DNA of 64,000 nucleotides from Mycolicibacterium sp. CBMA 234 (GCF_009729415.1 NZ_MPKW01000001.1:1-64000); one strand, 5' to 3'. Shown: positions 44,292-53,028, counted from the stretch's first letter. Numbers and translations are program-made. The notes: generated by a model not told the origin, from the letters alone.

Positions 44292-45090
44292 TACCGCGGA
44301 GAGTCTGCGCCGTCGCGTCGTCGGCGGGTAGGAACGCTTCGATACTCAATTCCGCGGCGGTGAGATCCAGCGCTGTACCGAAGGTGGTGACGGTGCTGAG
44401 GAACGTCAGCACCTGGCCGTCGGGTCCGTCGATCTCCAGTGGCACAGCGACTCTGCCGAGATCGGAGGCGTCAGTGTCCCCGCCGGGGAAGGCCTCGATC
44501 TCGGTGAGGAGCGCTTGAAGCTCATCGGAGGCGCTCATCGCCACCTCGCGTCGCAGGCGCCCTATCACGTGGTGCCGCCACTGCGCGAGATTGCGGATCC
44601 GCGGCGCCAATCCGTTTGGATGCAGCGAAATGCGAAGGGCGTTAGGCGGTTTCAGCAGTTCGGGTGCAACGCCCTGGAGCAACAGCGCGACGCCCGCGTT
44701 GGTCGCGACGATATTCCAGCCGTGATCGACGACCAGGCAGGGGAATGGTTCGTACGCGGCCAGGACCCGGTCGATCCCGGCACGCACAGCTGACATCTCG
44801 GGATCGCTGAGGGAGCGCTCTGCATAGACGGGCGCGTGACCGGCTGCGAGCAGCATCTGGTTCTGTTCTCGCGCAGGCACATTCAGTGCGTCGGCAAGCT
44901 TGAGCACCATGGTGCGACTCGGTGCCGAGCGGCCGGTCTCGATGAAGCTGAGGTGGCGTGCCGAGACCTCGGCCTCGATGGCCAGGTCGAGTTGGCTGAT
45001 ACGTCGGCGTTGGCGCCACTGCCGCATCAACGATCCGAATGGGTGCGCGGGGTGGGGTACGGCCGGTGCGGTCACAAAGCCCATTGTCAC
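44284..45090 (-). CDS. XRE-type regulator with MmyB-like ligand-binding domain
   Basis: A 268-residue transcription factor. The N-terminal helix-turn-helix (RRRISQLDLAIEAEVSARHL, SFIETGRSAPS) lies at residues 27-60. The C-terminal domain begins at PFPCLVVDHGWNIVATNAG, typical of the MmyB-like/PAS-like ligand-binding domain that in relatives binds fatty acids or small hydrophobic molecules. The ligand and target genes here are unknown. Autoregulation or control of the divergent small membrane protein at 45193 is likely given the 100-base gap. Confidence 0.9.
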   Translation of the reverse strand: MTMGFVTAPAVPHPAHPFGSLMRQWRQRRRISQLDLAIEAEVSARHLSFIETGRSAPSRTMVLKLADALNVPAREQNQMLLAAGHAPVYAERSLSDPEMSAVRAGIDRVLAAYEPFPCLVVDHGWNIVATNAGVALLLQGVAPELLKPPNALRISLHPNGLAPRIRNLAQWRHHVIGRLRREVAMSASDELQALLTEIEAFPGGDTDASDLGRVAVPLEIDGPDGQVLTFLSTVTTFGTALDLTAAELSIEAFLPADDATAQTLRGIR

Positions 45091-45192
45091 TGCCGCAGGT
45101 CAGCGTCGCGACTACCTCGGAGGTAATTGCCGCGATGACCGACTGCGGCGAAGCTCGAATCGTCCGAACGATGCACGAGGAGGGCGAGACAC

Positions 45193-45504
45193 ATGGGTAC
45201 ACCCCCGATCTGGCTGCGGGCCGTCATGGCGGCCGACCGCGCCGGTTCGTCCTGGTACATCGGTACCGGTTTCTTCTTCGCGCCGGTGTTGATCCTCGTC
45301 TCGCCGTGGCCGGCGTTGACCGCCGTGCTATGGGTGATCATCGCCGTCGCCGGATTGTGGCTGGGCCTGCTCGGTATCGCCATGGCGACCGGCTTGGCGA
45401 TGGTGCTGCGCTCCGGCCAGGAGCTGTCCGACGACTACTGGCAGTCGCTTCTCGACTACCCGGATGGGCCCAAGGTTACTGCGCAACAGACGGTTTCGCG
45501 TTAG
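45193..45504 (+). CDS. Small two-helix membrane protein
   Basis: A 103-residue protein with two hydrophobic segments (about 25-45 and 47-72) and a charged C-terminus. No family is recognised. AGGAGGG lies 8 bases before the ATG. Its last 29 bases overlap the 3' end of the convergent CYP125 gene, a larger overlap than is usual, so antisense effects on either transcript are possible. It is divergent from the XRE-type regulator and may be its target. Confidence 0.7.
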   Translation: MGTPPIWLRAVMAADRAGSSWYIGTGFFFAPVLILVSPWPALTAVLWVIIAVAGLWLGLLGIAMATGLAMVLRSGQELSDDYWQSLLDYPDGPKVTAQQTVSR

Positions 45505-46735
45505 CGCCGGTGTAGTCGACTTGCCAGTGCTTGATGCCGTTCAACCAGCCGGACCGCAGCCGCTCCGGCTCGCTGAGCGGGCGCAGATCAGGCATGTGGT
45601 CGGCGATGGCGTTGAACATCAGGTCGATGGTCATGCGGGCGAGGTTGGCTCCGATGCAGTAGTGCGCGCCGGTCCCGCCGAAGCCGACGTGTGGATTGGG
45701 GTCGCGCAGGATGTTGAACGCGTACGCGTCCTCGAACACTTCCTCATCGAAATTGGCTGAGCGGTAGAACATCACGACCCGCTGGCCCTTCTTGATCGGC
45801 ACGCCGCCAAGTTCGGTGTCCTGCGTCGCCGTGCGCTGGAAGGAAGTCACCGGCGTGGCCCACCGGACGATTTCGTCGGCAGCCGTTGCGGGCCGTTCCC
45901 GCTTGAACAGCTCCCACTGGTCCGGGTGGTCGGCGAACGCCATCATGCCTTGGGTGATGGTGTTGCGCGTGGTCTCGTTACCCGCCACCGCCAGCAGGAT
46001 GACGAAGAATCCGAACTCGTCGTCGGAGAGCTTGTGGCCTTCGACGTCGGCCTGGACCAAGCGGGTGACCAGGTCGTCGCGGGGATTGGCGCCGCGATCG
46101 GCGGCCATGGCCATGCCGTACATGATCAGCTCGACGGACGCGGTGATGGCGTCGTTGCCGGCGAACTCGGGGTCCATGTCGCCGACCATCTGATTGGACC
46201 AGTCGAAGAGCTTCTTGCGGTCCTCCTGCGGCACACCCATCAGCCCGGCTATGGCCTGCAACGGCAGCTCACACGAGACCTGCTCGACGAAATCTCCGTA
46301 GCCCTTGGTGGCGGCTTCTTGCACGATCTGTTGCGCGCGCTTGCTCAGTTCGTCACGGAGCAGCTCGATGGCGCGCGGGGTGAACATCCGCGAGATGATC
46401 TTCCGCAAGTGGGTGTGGTGCGGGGCGTCCATGTTCAGCAGGACGAACTTGCCGCGCTCGACCTGTTCGGTGACGGTCCCGTCCTGGTACCGCGGGATGG
46501 CCGTCTTCTGCTGGCTGGAAAACACGTCGCTGCGCCGGGACACGTCTTTGACGTCCTTGTGGCGGGTAACGACCCAGTAGCCACCGTCGTCGAAACCGCC
46601 TTTGCCCATCGGCTGTTCGTTCCACCAGATCGGCGCGACGTGCCGTAGCTCAGCCAGCTCGGCCACAGGCAGTCGCTGTGCATAGATATCGGGATCGGTG
46701 AAGTCGAATCCGGGAGGGATATTGGGTGCCGCCAT
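45476..46735 (-). CDS. cyp125: Cytochrome P450 of the CYP125 family (steroid C26/27-hydroxylase)
   Basis: A 419-residue P450. Heme ligand Cys360 is in FGGTGAHYCIGANLARM and the I-helix motif is AGNETTRN. The sequence is very close to what I know of M. tuberculosis CYP125A1: NIPPGFDFTDPDIYAQRLPV at the start, RHSDVFSS-like segment, LNMDAPHHT and RSGWLNGIKHWQVDYTG at the end. CYP125 enzymes oxidise the terminal methyl of the cholesterol or cholestenone side chain. It is not next to the cholesterol operon here and probably corresponds to the additional CYP125 (CYP125A4 type) of fast growers. The ATG at 46735 has GAGGAGC upstream. A KstR-type operator lies 16 bases before the start. Confidence 0.95.
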   Translation of the reverse strand: MAAPNIPPGFDFTDPDIYAQRLPVAELAELRHVAPIWWNEQPMGKGGFDDGGYWVVTRHKDVKDVSRRSDVFSSQQKTAIPRYQDGTVTEQVERGKFVLLNMDAPHHTHLRKIISRMFTPRAIELLRDELSKRAQQIVQEAATKGYGDFVEQVSCELPLQAIAGLMGVPQEDRKKLFDWSNQMVGDMDPEFAGNDAITASVELIMYGMAMAADRGANPRDDLVTRLVQADVEGHKLSDDEFGFFVILLAVAGNETTRNTITQGMMAFADHPDQWELFKRERPATAADEIVRWATPVTSFQRTATQDTELGGVPIKKGQRVVMFYRSANFDEEVFEDAYAFNILRDPNPHVGFGGTGAHYCIGANLARMTIDLMFNAIADHMPDLRPLSEPERLRSGWLNGIKHWQVDYTGANAKPSVAQ

Positions 46736-46751
46736 GTGGCGCTCCTCACTC

Positions 46752-46765
46752 TGCAACGTGTTCCA
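46752..46765. promoter_or_regulatory. KstR-type operator upstream of cyp125
   Basis: TGCAACGTGTTCCA fits TNNAACNNGTTNNA on all fixed positions. The next bases, AATTTAGTACC, contain a likely -10 element on the minus strand (TAAATT or TACTAA). The 21-base string 46755-46775 is 20/21 identical to 52102-52122 in front of the nitronate monooxygenase-like gene. Confidence 0.8.
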
Positions 46766-47018
46766 ATTTAGTACCCCGTAGCGGTCGAGGCCGCAAGGTT
46801 ATGCCGATAATTGGTGGCAGATTCTGGCTAAATGCCTTTCGGTGCGGTGGTGCGCCGCACTACTCGTCGTAGCAAAGCACCTGGCCGAGGTGACGGCGCG
46901 TCGCTGCTGGCGGTCAGGAATTCGTACGGACGCACCAGAAGTGATCTGGCGAATTCCCAGCAATACCGCAGACACCTGTAGCACCATTGGTTACCGGACT
47001 TGCATGGGAGGGGTTCAG

Positions 47019-47534
47019 ATGACGATCCTCGACGACGCCAAAATCCGCGCCGTGGGGCTGGCCTGCGCAGCGTTGCTGCTGCCGGTGGGCAATGTGGCAA
47101 CGGCCTGGGCCGACGACCCAGCGACCGACACCAAAGCCAGCGACACGACGGCCGTCGCGTCTCCGGCCCCAGCCGACCCCGCCGCACCGCCGGCGGCACG
47201 TACACCTGCGCCGATCGACGTACCAGTGCCAGTGACGAACGCCGCCCCGGTGCCGCACCTGTCCAGCCCGAACAACCTGCCGCCGTACACCACGTCAACG
47301 CCGGACGGATCGCAGGACCCCGACCAGCTGTCCTATCTGAAGGATGTTTGGCACGCTGTCCAAAACCACGAGATCAGCCCGAAGGAAGCCCTCGTGTTCT
47401 TGGCGCAGCGCCCGATGGACGCCGACGCCACACCGCCGGATGGCATGCCGGCCGGGCCGCAGGCTCCGGTCGCAGGACGACCGACTCCTGCCGCGCCGCA
47501 GGCTCCGGACGTCCCACCGCCGCCGGGTAATTAG
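47019..47534 (+). CDS. Secreted Ala/Pro-rich mycobacterial protein
   Basis: A 171-residue exported protein. The signal peptide ends near AWA (about residue 31), followed by an acidic, Pro/Ala-rich region, the segment [20 protein letters not shown] and a short helical domain (YLKDVWHAVQNHEISPKEAL). The tail is again proline-rich. [10 protein letters not shown]-like wording also occurs at the C-terminus of Apa in this window. Function is unknown. GGAGGGG lies 6 bases before the ATG at 47019; about 280 non-coding bases precede it. It is convergent with, and overlaps by 4 bases, the molybdopterin oxidoreductase gene. Confidence 0.75.
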   Translation: MTILDDAKIRAVGLACAALLLPVGNVATAWADDPATDTKASDTTAVASPAPADPAAPPAARTPAPIDVPVPVTNAAPVPHLSSPNNLPPYTTSTPDGSQDPDQLSYLKDVWHAVQNHEISPKEALVFLAQRPMDADATPPDGMPAGPQAPVAGRPTPAAPQAPDVPPPPGN

Positions 47535-49771
47535 GCCGTCAGTGCCTCGATGCGGGCCGGCACGTGTTTGTGCCAGGGGGTTCCCGCGAACTCGTCGCGC
47601 CAATCCGCTGACGTCAGGTCGTTGGGGGCGACGCCGGGTACGTGCTGTTCGCCGTCCGAGCTTGTGAAGTCGAGCCCGAATCCGTTCGGTAGCGACGCAT
47701 GTCCGGGCAGCATCGCGTCGCTGACTTCCACCGACGCCTCCGCGGTGCCGGCGGCTGTGGTGATGCGGACCCGGCCTCCTTCGACCAAGCCCAACGCCGC
47801 GGCATCTTCCACGCTGACCCGCAGCGCTCCGTCGGCGTCACGCTTGCGCCATCCGGGATCCCGGAAGATGTCGTTGGCGGTGAAGGCACGGCGCTCACCG
47901 GCTGACAGCACGATCGGGTACTCGTCGCTGATCAGAGGCGGCCGATCAGTGGCGAGTGCACCGAGTTCGGTGAGCAGCTCCGGAATCTCGAAGGCGATGC
48001 GGCGGTCGGAGTGACCGACCAGGGTCCAATCGTCCTCATATTCGTGCACCGTGAACGTCACCCCGGAGCGGCCTTCCAGGACCGCAGTGAACAACGCGTT
48101 GCCGTCGGCGTGGCCGGCGCGGCGCACGGCGTCCGGATACGTCATGGCAGTCTTCTGCGCCAGCCCCCATAACGCGGCGGCACCGGCCAAACCGTCGGGC
48201 AGCGTCGGGCCCAGGGTTTCGTACAGGACATACGGCAGTACACGACCGAGCGACGGGTTGGCGCCGACCGCGCCGAAGAAGGCTGCGGTGTACGCATCGA
48301 GCCCCTCGCGGGCGGCGCGGCGTAGCGGGTCAAGTTCGGCGTCGTCGACGACCCCGAGCGCTCGCACCAGGCGAGCCCAAATCTCGGGCTCCGGCAACGT
48401 GCCGGGTAGCGGCGTCATCAAGCGGTGGCGCAGGTGAAAGGTGTTGTGCGGGAACTCGAGGTTGAAGAAGGTCGCCTCGGCCTTCTCGAACTGACTGGCC
48501 GCCGGCAGCACGTAGTGGGCCAGTCGCGCCGTCTCGGTCATCGCCACGTCGATGACCACCAGCAGCTCGAGCGCACCGAGTGCCTCGCGTACCGCCGCCG
48601 AGTCGGCGATCGAATGGGCCGGATTACTGCTCTCGACGATCATCGCGCGAAAGCGGTTCGGATGGTCGGTCAGGATCTCCTGGGGTACAGCGTTTGATGG
48701 CAGCAGCCCAGAAATGATGGGCGCACCTGTCACGGGTGAGCGGCCCACTCCACCCGCGGCGAATAGCGGGGCGAAGCTCGAATGCAGATGCTGCGCACCA
48801 CGTTTGGCGAAGTTTCCAGTGAGGATCCACAGCATCTTGTTCAGGTAGGAGCACAGCGTACTGTTCGGTGCCTGCTGCACGCCGAGGTCCTCGAACACCG
48901 AAACGCTTGCCGCACTGGCAATCCGGCGGCCGGCCGCGCGCAACAGGTCGGCCGGCACACCGCAGCGCACGGCGAAATCGTCGATGTCCACTGCGCGCAG
49001 GGCGTCCCGGACCAGCTCGACGCCGGTGACATGTTCAGCGAGAAATGCCTCGTCGCACAGGTTTTCCTGCACCAAGACCGCGGCCAGCGCGCTGATGCAC
49101 CAGGCGTCGGTGCCGGGCTGTACCCGCAGATGGAAGTCGGCCATCTTGGCGGTGTCGGTGATCACCGGGTCGATGACGATCATGGCCCGATGCGGATCCT
49201 TCGCGATGTCCTGCAACACCGTGCGAGCGCGAGGGAAGCTCTGCGACATCCACGGGTTCTTCCCGACGAACACCGATACCTCGGCGTGCTCGAACTCGCC
49301 GCGGGTATGCCCCCCGTACAGCTGGGTGTCGACCCAGAACTCGCCGGTCTTCTCCTGCGCCAAGGCATTTGACCGGTAGCGGGAACCGAGCGCTTTGAGG
49401 AACGCGCCGCTGTACGCACCGCCGAGATGATTGCCTTGGCCGCCACCGCCGTAATAGAAGATCTTGTCGCCGCCATGCTCGTCACGGATGCGGGAGAAAC
49501 CCTCGGCGATCTCGGAAATCGCAGTGTCCCAGTCGATTTCCTCGTAAGTGCCATCGGGGCGCCGACGCATCGGAGAAGTCAGTCGAGCACTGTTGTTCTG
49601 GTAGTGGTCGAGCCGTAACGCCTTGTTGCAGGTGTAGCCCTGCGACGCAGGATGCGCCTTGTCGCCACGGATTTTCGACAGCGTCCGGCCCTCAAGCTGT
49701 ACGACGATGCCGCAGTTGCACTCACAGAGGATGCAGGCGGTCGACTGCCAATCAGCCTGGGTTTCGGTCAT
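47531..49771 (-). CDS. Molybdopterin-dependent oxidoreductase (formate dehydrogenase-like)
   Basis: A 746-residue member of the DMSO reductase superfamily, probably cytosolic: no Tat signal is seen. The N-terminal [4Fe-4S] ligands are Cys13, Cys16, Cys20 and Cys48 (ACILCECNCG and YTCNK), with an extra Cys18. Molybdopterin-binding segments include FVGKNPWMSQSFPRA, DPVITDTAKMADFHL and the C-terminal domain with DAAALGLVEGGRV and HASLPNGFGLDF. The substrate is unknown; formate dehydrogenase-like and nitrate/thiosulfate-type enzymes share this layout. It overlaps the TetR regulator gene by 4 bases and depends on molybdate uptake of the ModABC type. Confidence 0.92.
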   Translation of the reverse strand: MTETQADWQSTACILCECNCGIVVQLEGRTLSKIRGDKAHPASQGYTCNKALRLDHYQNNSARLTSPMRRRPDGTYEEIDWDTAISEIAEGFSRIRDEHGGDKIFYYGGGGQGNHLGGAYSGAFLKALGSRYRSNALAQEKTGEFWVDTQLYGGHTRGEFEHAEVSVFVGKNPWMSQSFPRARTVLQDIAKDPHRAMIVIDPVITDTAKMADFHLRVQPGTDAWCISALAAVLVQENLCDEAFLAEHVTGVELVRDALRAVDIDDFAVRCGVPADLLRAAGRRIASAASVSVFEDLGVQQAPNSTLCSYLNKMLWILTGNFAKRGAQHLHSSFAPLFAAGGVGRSPVTGAPIISGLLPSNAVPQEILTDHPNRFRAMIVESSNPAHSIADSAAVREALGALELLVVIDVAMTETARLAHYVLPAASQFEKAEATFFNLEFPHNTFHLRHRLMTPLPGTLPEPEIWARLVRALGVVDDAELDPLRRAAREGLDAYTAAFFGAVGANPSLGRVLPYVLYETLGPTLPDGLAGAAALWGLAQKTAMTYPDAVRRAGHADGNALFTAVLEGRSGVTFTVHEYEDDWTLVGHSDRRIAFEIPELLTELGALATDRPPLISDEYPIVLSAGERRAFTANDIFRDPGWRKRDADGALRVSVEDAAALGLVEGGRVRITTAAGTAEASVEVSDAMLPGHASLPNGFGLDFTSSDGEQHVPGVAPNDLTSADWRDEFAGTPWHKHVPARIEALTA

Positions 49772-50337
49772 GACGATGCCTTCCGTTGCGCGGTGGCAGC
49801 AGTCACGAGGGCGCGCAACTGCTGATGGACGAGGTCTAGTGGGGTGGGGGAGCCGGTGGTACGGGCCACGAGGACGGCGCCTTCGATGGCGGTCGTGGCG
49901 AGCATGGCCAATTCGGTCGCCCGCTCCGCTGTCGCCCCGTCGGCCCGCAACTGCGCTTCGAGCTGGTCGAGCCACCGCGTGAATGCCGCTGCGGCGCGCT
50001 CGATCACCGGCGGATTGTCGGCCTCGACGGCGACGGCCGCCACCGGACAGCCGGCCCGGTATCCACTGTCGGCCAGTTGGGTGCGGAACCCTTCGACCAG
50101 GACGTCAAGTGCCTCGGCTGCGGAACCTGCCGCGGCGATCCGCCGGGCAATGTATTCGCCGGCGTAATCGATTGCCTCGCACAGGAGTTGGGTGCGGCCG
50201 CCGGGAAAATGGTGATAGGCCGAGCCGCGGGGCGCACCGCTGTGGGCGAGCACGTCGGAGATGGCCGTCGACTGCGCGCCCCGCTCGCGGATGAGCAGTG
50301 CCGCAGAGATGATCATGCGTTCACGAGGACCAGCCAT
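49768..50337 (-). CDS. TetR family transcriptional regulator
   Basis: A 189-residue repressor. The N-terminal helix-turn-helix is RERGAQSTAISDVLAHSGAPRGSAYHHFPGG (recognised in pieces: GAPRGSAYHHF). The C-terminal ligand domain contains GYRAGCPVAAVAVE, as in the YxaF/LmrA-like subgroup. It is the first gene of an operon with the molybdopterin oxidoreductase gene, so it probably represses that enzyme and itself. The ATG at 50337 is used (AAAGG upstream). A perfect inverted repeat 20-39 bases upstream is its likely operator. Confidence 0.92.
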   Translation of the reverse strand: MAGPRERMIISAALLIRERGAQSTAISDVLAHSGAPRGSAYHHFPGGRTQLLCEAIDYAGEYIARRIAAAGSAAEALDVLVEGFRTQLADSGYRAGCPVAAVAVEADNPPVIERAAAAFTRWLDQLEAQLRADGATAERATELAMLATTAIEGAVLVARTTGSPTPLDLVHQQLRALVTAATAQRKASS

Positions 50338-50356
50338 CCGACGCCTTTCATCAGAA

Positions 50357-50376
50357 TATGTATGCGACCATACATA
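50357..50376. promoter_or_regulatory. Perfect palindrome, probable TetR operator
   Basis: TATGTATG (50357-50364) and CATACATA (50369-50376) are exact inverted repeats with a 4-base CGAC spacer. The element is just upstream of the TetR gene start and resembles operators of the LmrA/YxaF-type TetR group. Confidence 0.75.
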
Positions 50377-50442
50377 ATCATCGGGCCGGGGTCTATGGCT
50401 GCGTCGACAGTGGCTCAAGCCTCCCGAAGTCCGCGGCCCGAT

Positions 50443-50889
50443 TCAGGCGCAGGCCACCCACAGCACCAGAAATGCGGACATGCCGGCGAGGCACAGCAGG
50501 TGGTCACGGCAGATCGACCGGGCCAAACCAGACTGTTCGGCCAGCGTCCCGCTGCGGTGCCCCAGCGCGACCGCATGCGGGACGGTGCGGAGTGCAGCGA
50601 GTAGAACCGGGCCACCGGCCAACACGCCGGCAAGCGGCACCGCCCGCACCGGCACAGCACCGCGGATCGCGTCGAAAACCAACGCCCCCAGCAGAATCAC
50701 CATCACAGAGGCGATCAGCAGGCTCATCGGCCGCGACGTGGTCGTGGCCCGATGGTAGTAGCCGGCGATGGACGCCAGGACGGGTTCCGGAAGTTCGGCC
50801 GATCCGCGATGTGAAAGGACCTGAACGTCGAAAATCAGGTCCATCCACAGGACAGCGATCAGGAACCCGGCACTGGCGGCCTCGATCAC
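50443..50889 (-). CDS. Four-helix membrane protein
   Basis: A 148-residue integral membrane protein with four hydrophobic segments (about 5-22, 55-75, 80-100 and 128-147) and a loop with HRGSAELPEPVLASIAGYYHRATTTSR. No catalytic motif; family not recognised. Its ATG overlaps the stop of the nitronate monooxygenase-like gene (ATGA), so it belongs to the KstR-type controlled unit and may assist that enzyme or transport its substrate. Confidence 0.75.
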   Translation of the reverse strand: MIEAASAGFLIAVLWMDLIFDVQVLSHRGSAELPEPVLASIAGYYHRATTTSRPMSLLIASVMVILLGALVFDAIRGAVPVRAVPLAGVLAGGPVLLAALRTVPHAVALGHRSGTLAEQSGLARSICRDHLLCLAGMSAFLVLWVACA

Positions 50890-52019
50890 ACCGAGGCGGC
50901 TTCGTTCAACGCATCGAGGCGACCGGTGGCCTCCAGGTATTCCTGCACCCAGCGCTCGATCACCGCGGCAGTCTTCTCCACCTTGGTGAACTGACCGACC
51001 ACCTGGCCGACGGGGTTGAACGCGACGTCGACGCTCTCGTTCGGGTACTTGTGCGTGGCGGCGACCGCCATGCCGGAAACCATGTACTGCAACGGCATTC
51101 CGAGCGGCTTCGGGTTGCCCTCCTGCTCCCAGGCCTCGGTCCAGTCGTTGCGCAGCATCCGCGCCGGCTTGCCGGTGAACGACCGGCTGCGCACGGTGTC
51201 CTTACTGGTGGCCTTGGCGTAGGCGGCGTGCTGCTGCTCGGAGTGCTCGCTCTCCTCGACCATCACCCACTGCGAACCGGTCCATGCGCCCTGGGTGCCG
51301 AGGGCCAGTGCCGCGGCGATCTGCTGTCCGCTGCCGATACCGCCCGCGGCCAACACCGGGACGGGTGCGACCTCCTTGACGACCTGTGGCCACAGCACGA
51401 TCGAGCCGATCTCACCGCTGTGTCCACCGGCCTCGCCGCCCTGGGCGATGATGATGTCGACGCCGGCGTCGGCGTGCTTGCGCGCCTGCGAGGGCGAGCC
51501 GCACAGTGCCGCGACCTTGCGGCCCTCGGCGTGGATGTGGTCGATCATGTCCTTCGGCGGAGTGCCGAGCGCGTTGGCGATCAGCGTGCACTTCGGGTGC
51601 TGCAAAGCGACCTCAACCTGCGGGGTCGCGGTGGCCTCGGTCCAGCCGAGCAGCTGCAGGGCATCGTCGTCGCTGTGGTCGACAGGCACACCGTGGTCGG
51701 CGAGGATCTTCTTGGCGAAATCCAAATGTTCCTGCGGGACCAGCGCGCCCAGCTGCTTCTTGAGGACCTCAGGGGCCAGATCGACCTGGTCCATGCCCTC
51801 GTACTTGTTGGGGATGACGATGTCGACGCCGTACGGGTGGTCGCCGATGTTCTCGTCGATCCACTTCAGCTCGATCTCGAGCTGCTCAGGGGTGAAGCCG
51901 ACGGCGCCGAGGACGCCGAACCCGCCGGCTTTGCTGACCGCCACAACCACGTCGCGGCAGTGGGTGAAGGCGAAGATCGGGTATTCGATGCCGAGCTGGT
52001 CGCAGAGAGCGGTGCGCAT
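50886..52019 (-). CDS. Nitronate monooxygenase-like flavoprotein
   Basis: A 377-residue TIM-barrel FMN protein of the 2-nitropropane dioxygenase/IMP dehydrogenase-like family. Recognisable parts are the N-terminal LGIEYPIFAFTHCRDVVVAVSKAGG, the IIAQGGEAGGHSGEIGS phosphate/FMN-binding loop and PVLAAGGIGSGQQIAAALALG. It is similar to M. tuberculosis Rv1533 as I recall that sequence. The physiological substrate is unknown; related enzymes in sterol regulons have been proposed to act on enoyl intermediates. A KstR-type operator lies 79 bases upstream, and a membrane protein gene is translationally coupled downstream. Confidence 0.9.
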   Translation of the reverse strand: MRTALCDQLGIEYPIFAFTHCRDVVVAVSKAGGFGVLGAVGFTPEQLEIELKWIDENIGDHPYGVDIVIPNKYEGMDQVDLAPEVLKKQLGALVPQEHLDFAKKILADHGVPVDHSDDDALQLLGWTEATATPQVEVALQHPKCTLIANALGTPPKDMIDHIHAEGRKVAALCGSPSQARKHADAGVDIIIAQGGEAGGHSGEIGSIVLWPQVVKEVAPVPVLAAGGIGSGQQIAAALALGTQGAWTGSQWVMVEESEHSEQQHAAYAKATSKDTVRSRSFTGKPARMLRNDWTEAWEQEGNPKPLGMPLQYMVSGMAVAATHKYPNESVDVAFNPVGQVVGQFTKVEKTAAVIERWVQEYLEATGRLDALNEAASV

Positions 52020-52098
52020 GCTGAGATCCTTTAGGGGAGTTCGTATGGGCCCGTCGGCGCCGGAAGGACGCGGCGGGGCGGGGCGGGGAACAGCAAAC

Positions 52099-52112
52099 TG
52101 AAACGTGTTCTA
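52099..52112. promoter_or_regulatory. KstR-type operator upstream of the nitronate monooxygenase-like gene
   Basis: TGAAACGTGTTCTA fits all fixed positions of TNNAACNNGTTNNA. It is embedded in a 21-base stretch almost identical to that in front of cyp125, including the presumed -10 element. Confidence 0.8.
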
Positions 52113-52191
52113 ATTTAGTACCGCGTGACGGCGGGTAGCGCAAGGGTGCGCCGATATTCGGGCAGAAACTACCGGTGAATACCCGTCGTCA

Positions 52192-52956
52192 CTAACCGCG
52201 CCCGGCGATACGTCGTAGTAGTCCGGCCCGGCTCGGCGCAGCGGCACGCACCACGGTCCACCCGAGCCGCTCGGCCTCGGCCGCCAGCCCGGGACGCGGA
52301 TTCACCGGGATGGGGTGGCCCACGACGCGCATCAGCGGCAGGTCTTCGTCACCGTCGGCGTAGAAGTAACTCTGTTGCAGGTCAACATCATTGGCCTGGC
52401 TGAACCCTTCGACCGCTGAGGCCTTCCGGTGGCCCCAGACGATGGGCCGGACGATGTCGCCGGTGAGGATGCCGTCGGCGTCGACAGTGAAGTGATTGCA
52501 GATGACGTGCTCGACGCCGAAGTAGCGGGCCAGCGGCATGACGTGCATGGTCAACGCCGACGAACTCAGCACCACGGTGTGGCCGGAATTCTGATGTGCG
52601 CGGACCACCTCGCGCATCGTCGGAAAGATCCGGGCCTGCACGCGACGGTGGAACAGCTCCTCGCCGAGCGCCTCCTGCTCGGCCAGCGACTCGCCCCGCA
52701 TGTACCCGGACGCCCGCACCAGCAGGCGTTCAAACTCCATGCGCCGCAGCTTGTATCGCAGCGTGGCCTCGAGAATGCCCGTCAGCTCACCGAATGCCGC
52801 CTGCCGCTGCCGGAACCGGTGCGCGGCGTGGATCGTCGCGATGAAGCCATCAACCAAGGTGCCGTCGACATCGAAGAACGCGCCGATCTGAGAGTTCTGC
52901 GCAGCGTCATCGAGGGTGTCGAGGTCTTCGAGCGGCCCGGCGTTCGACGCAGACAT
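52192..52956 (-). CDS. HAD-superfamily IB phosphatase (SerB-like)
   Basis: A 254-residue hydrolase. The four HAD motifs are seen: FFDVDGTLV (nucleophile Asp), VVLSSSAL, the Lys in GHRKASAV and YFYADGDEDLPLM. Cap-domain helices lie between the first and second motifs. Members of this IB group dephosphorylate phosphoserine or lipid head-group phosphates, and the substrate here is open. The ATG at 52956 is chosen because the longer frame has no start with family-like sequence. It is divergent from the FabG3-like gene across about 70 bases. Confidence 0.88.
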   Translation of the reverse strand: MSASNAGPLEDLDTLDDAAQNSQIGAFFDVDGTLVDGFIATIHAAHRFRQRQAAFGELTGILEATLRYKLRRMEFERLLVRASGYMRGESLAEQEALGEELFHRRVQARIFPTMREVVRAHQNSGHTVVLSSSALTMHVMPLARYFGVEHVICNHFTVDADGILTGDIVRPIVWGHRKASAVEGFSQANDVDLQQSYFYADGDEDLPLMRVVGHPIPVNPRPGLAAEAERLGWTVVRAAAPSRAGLLRRIAGRG

Positions 52957-53028
52957 AGCCACCAGTATGCCGGGATTCGCCGCGCGGCCTCCCGGCTGCC
53001 CACCGACTGGACGGTAGCGTGGCCCGTC

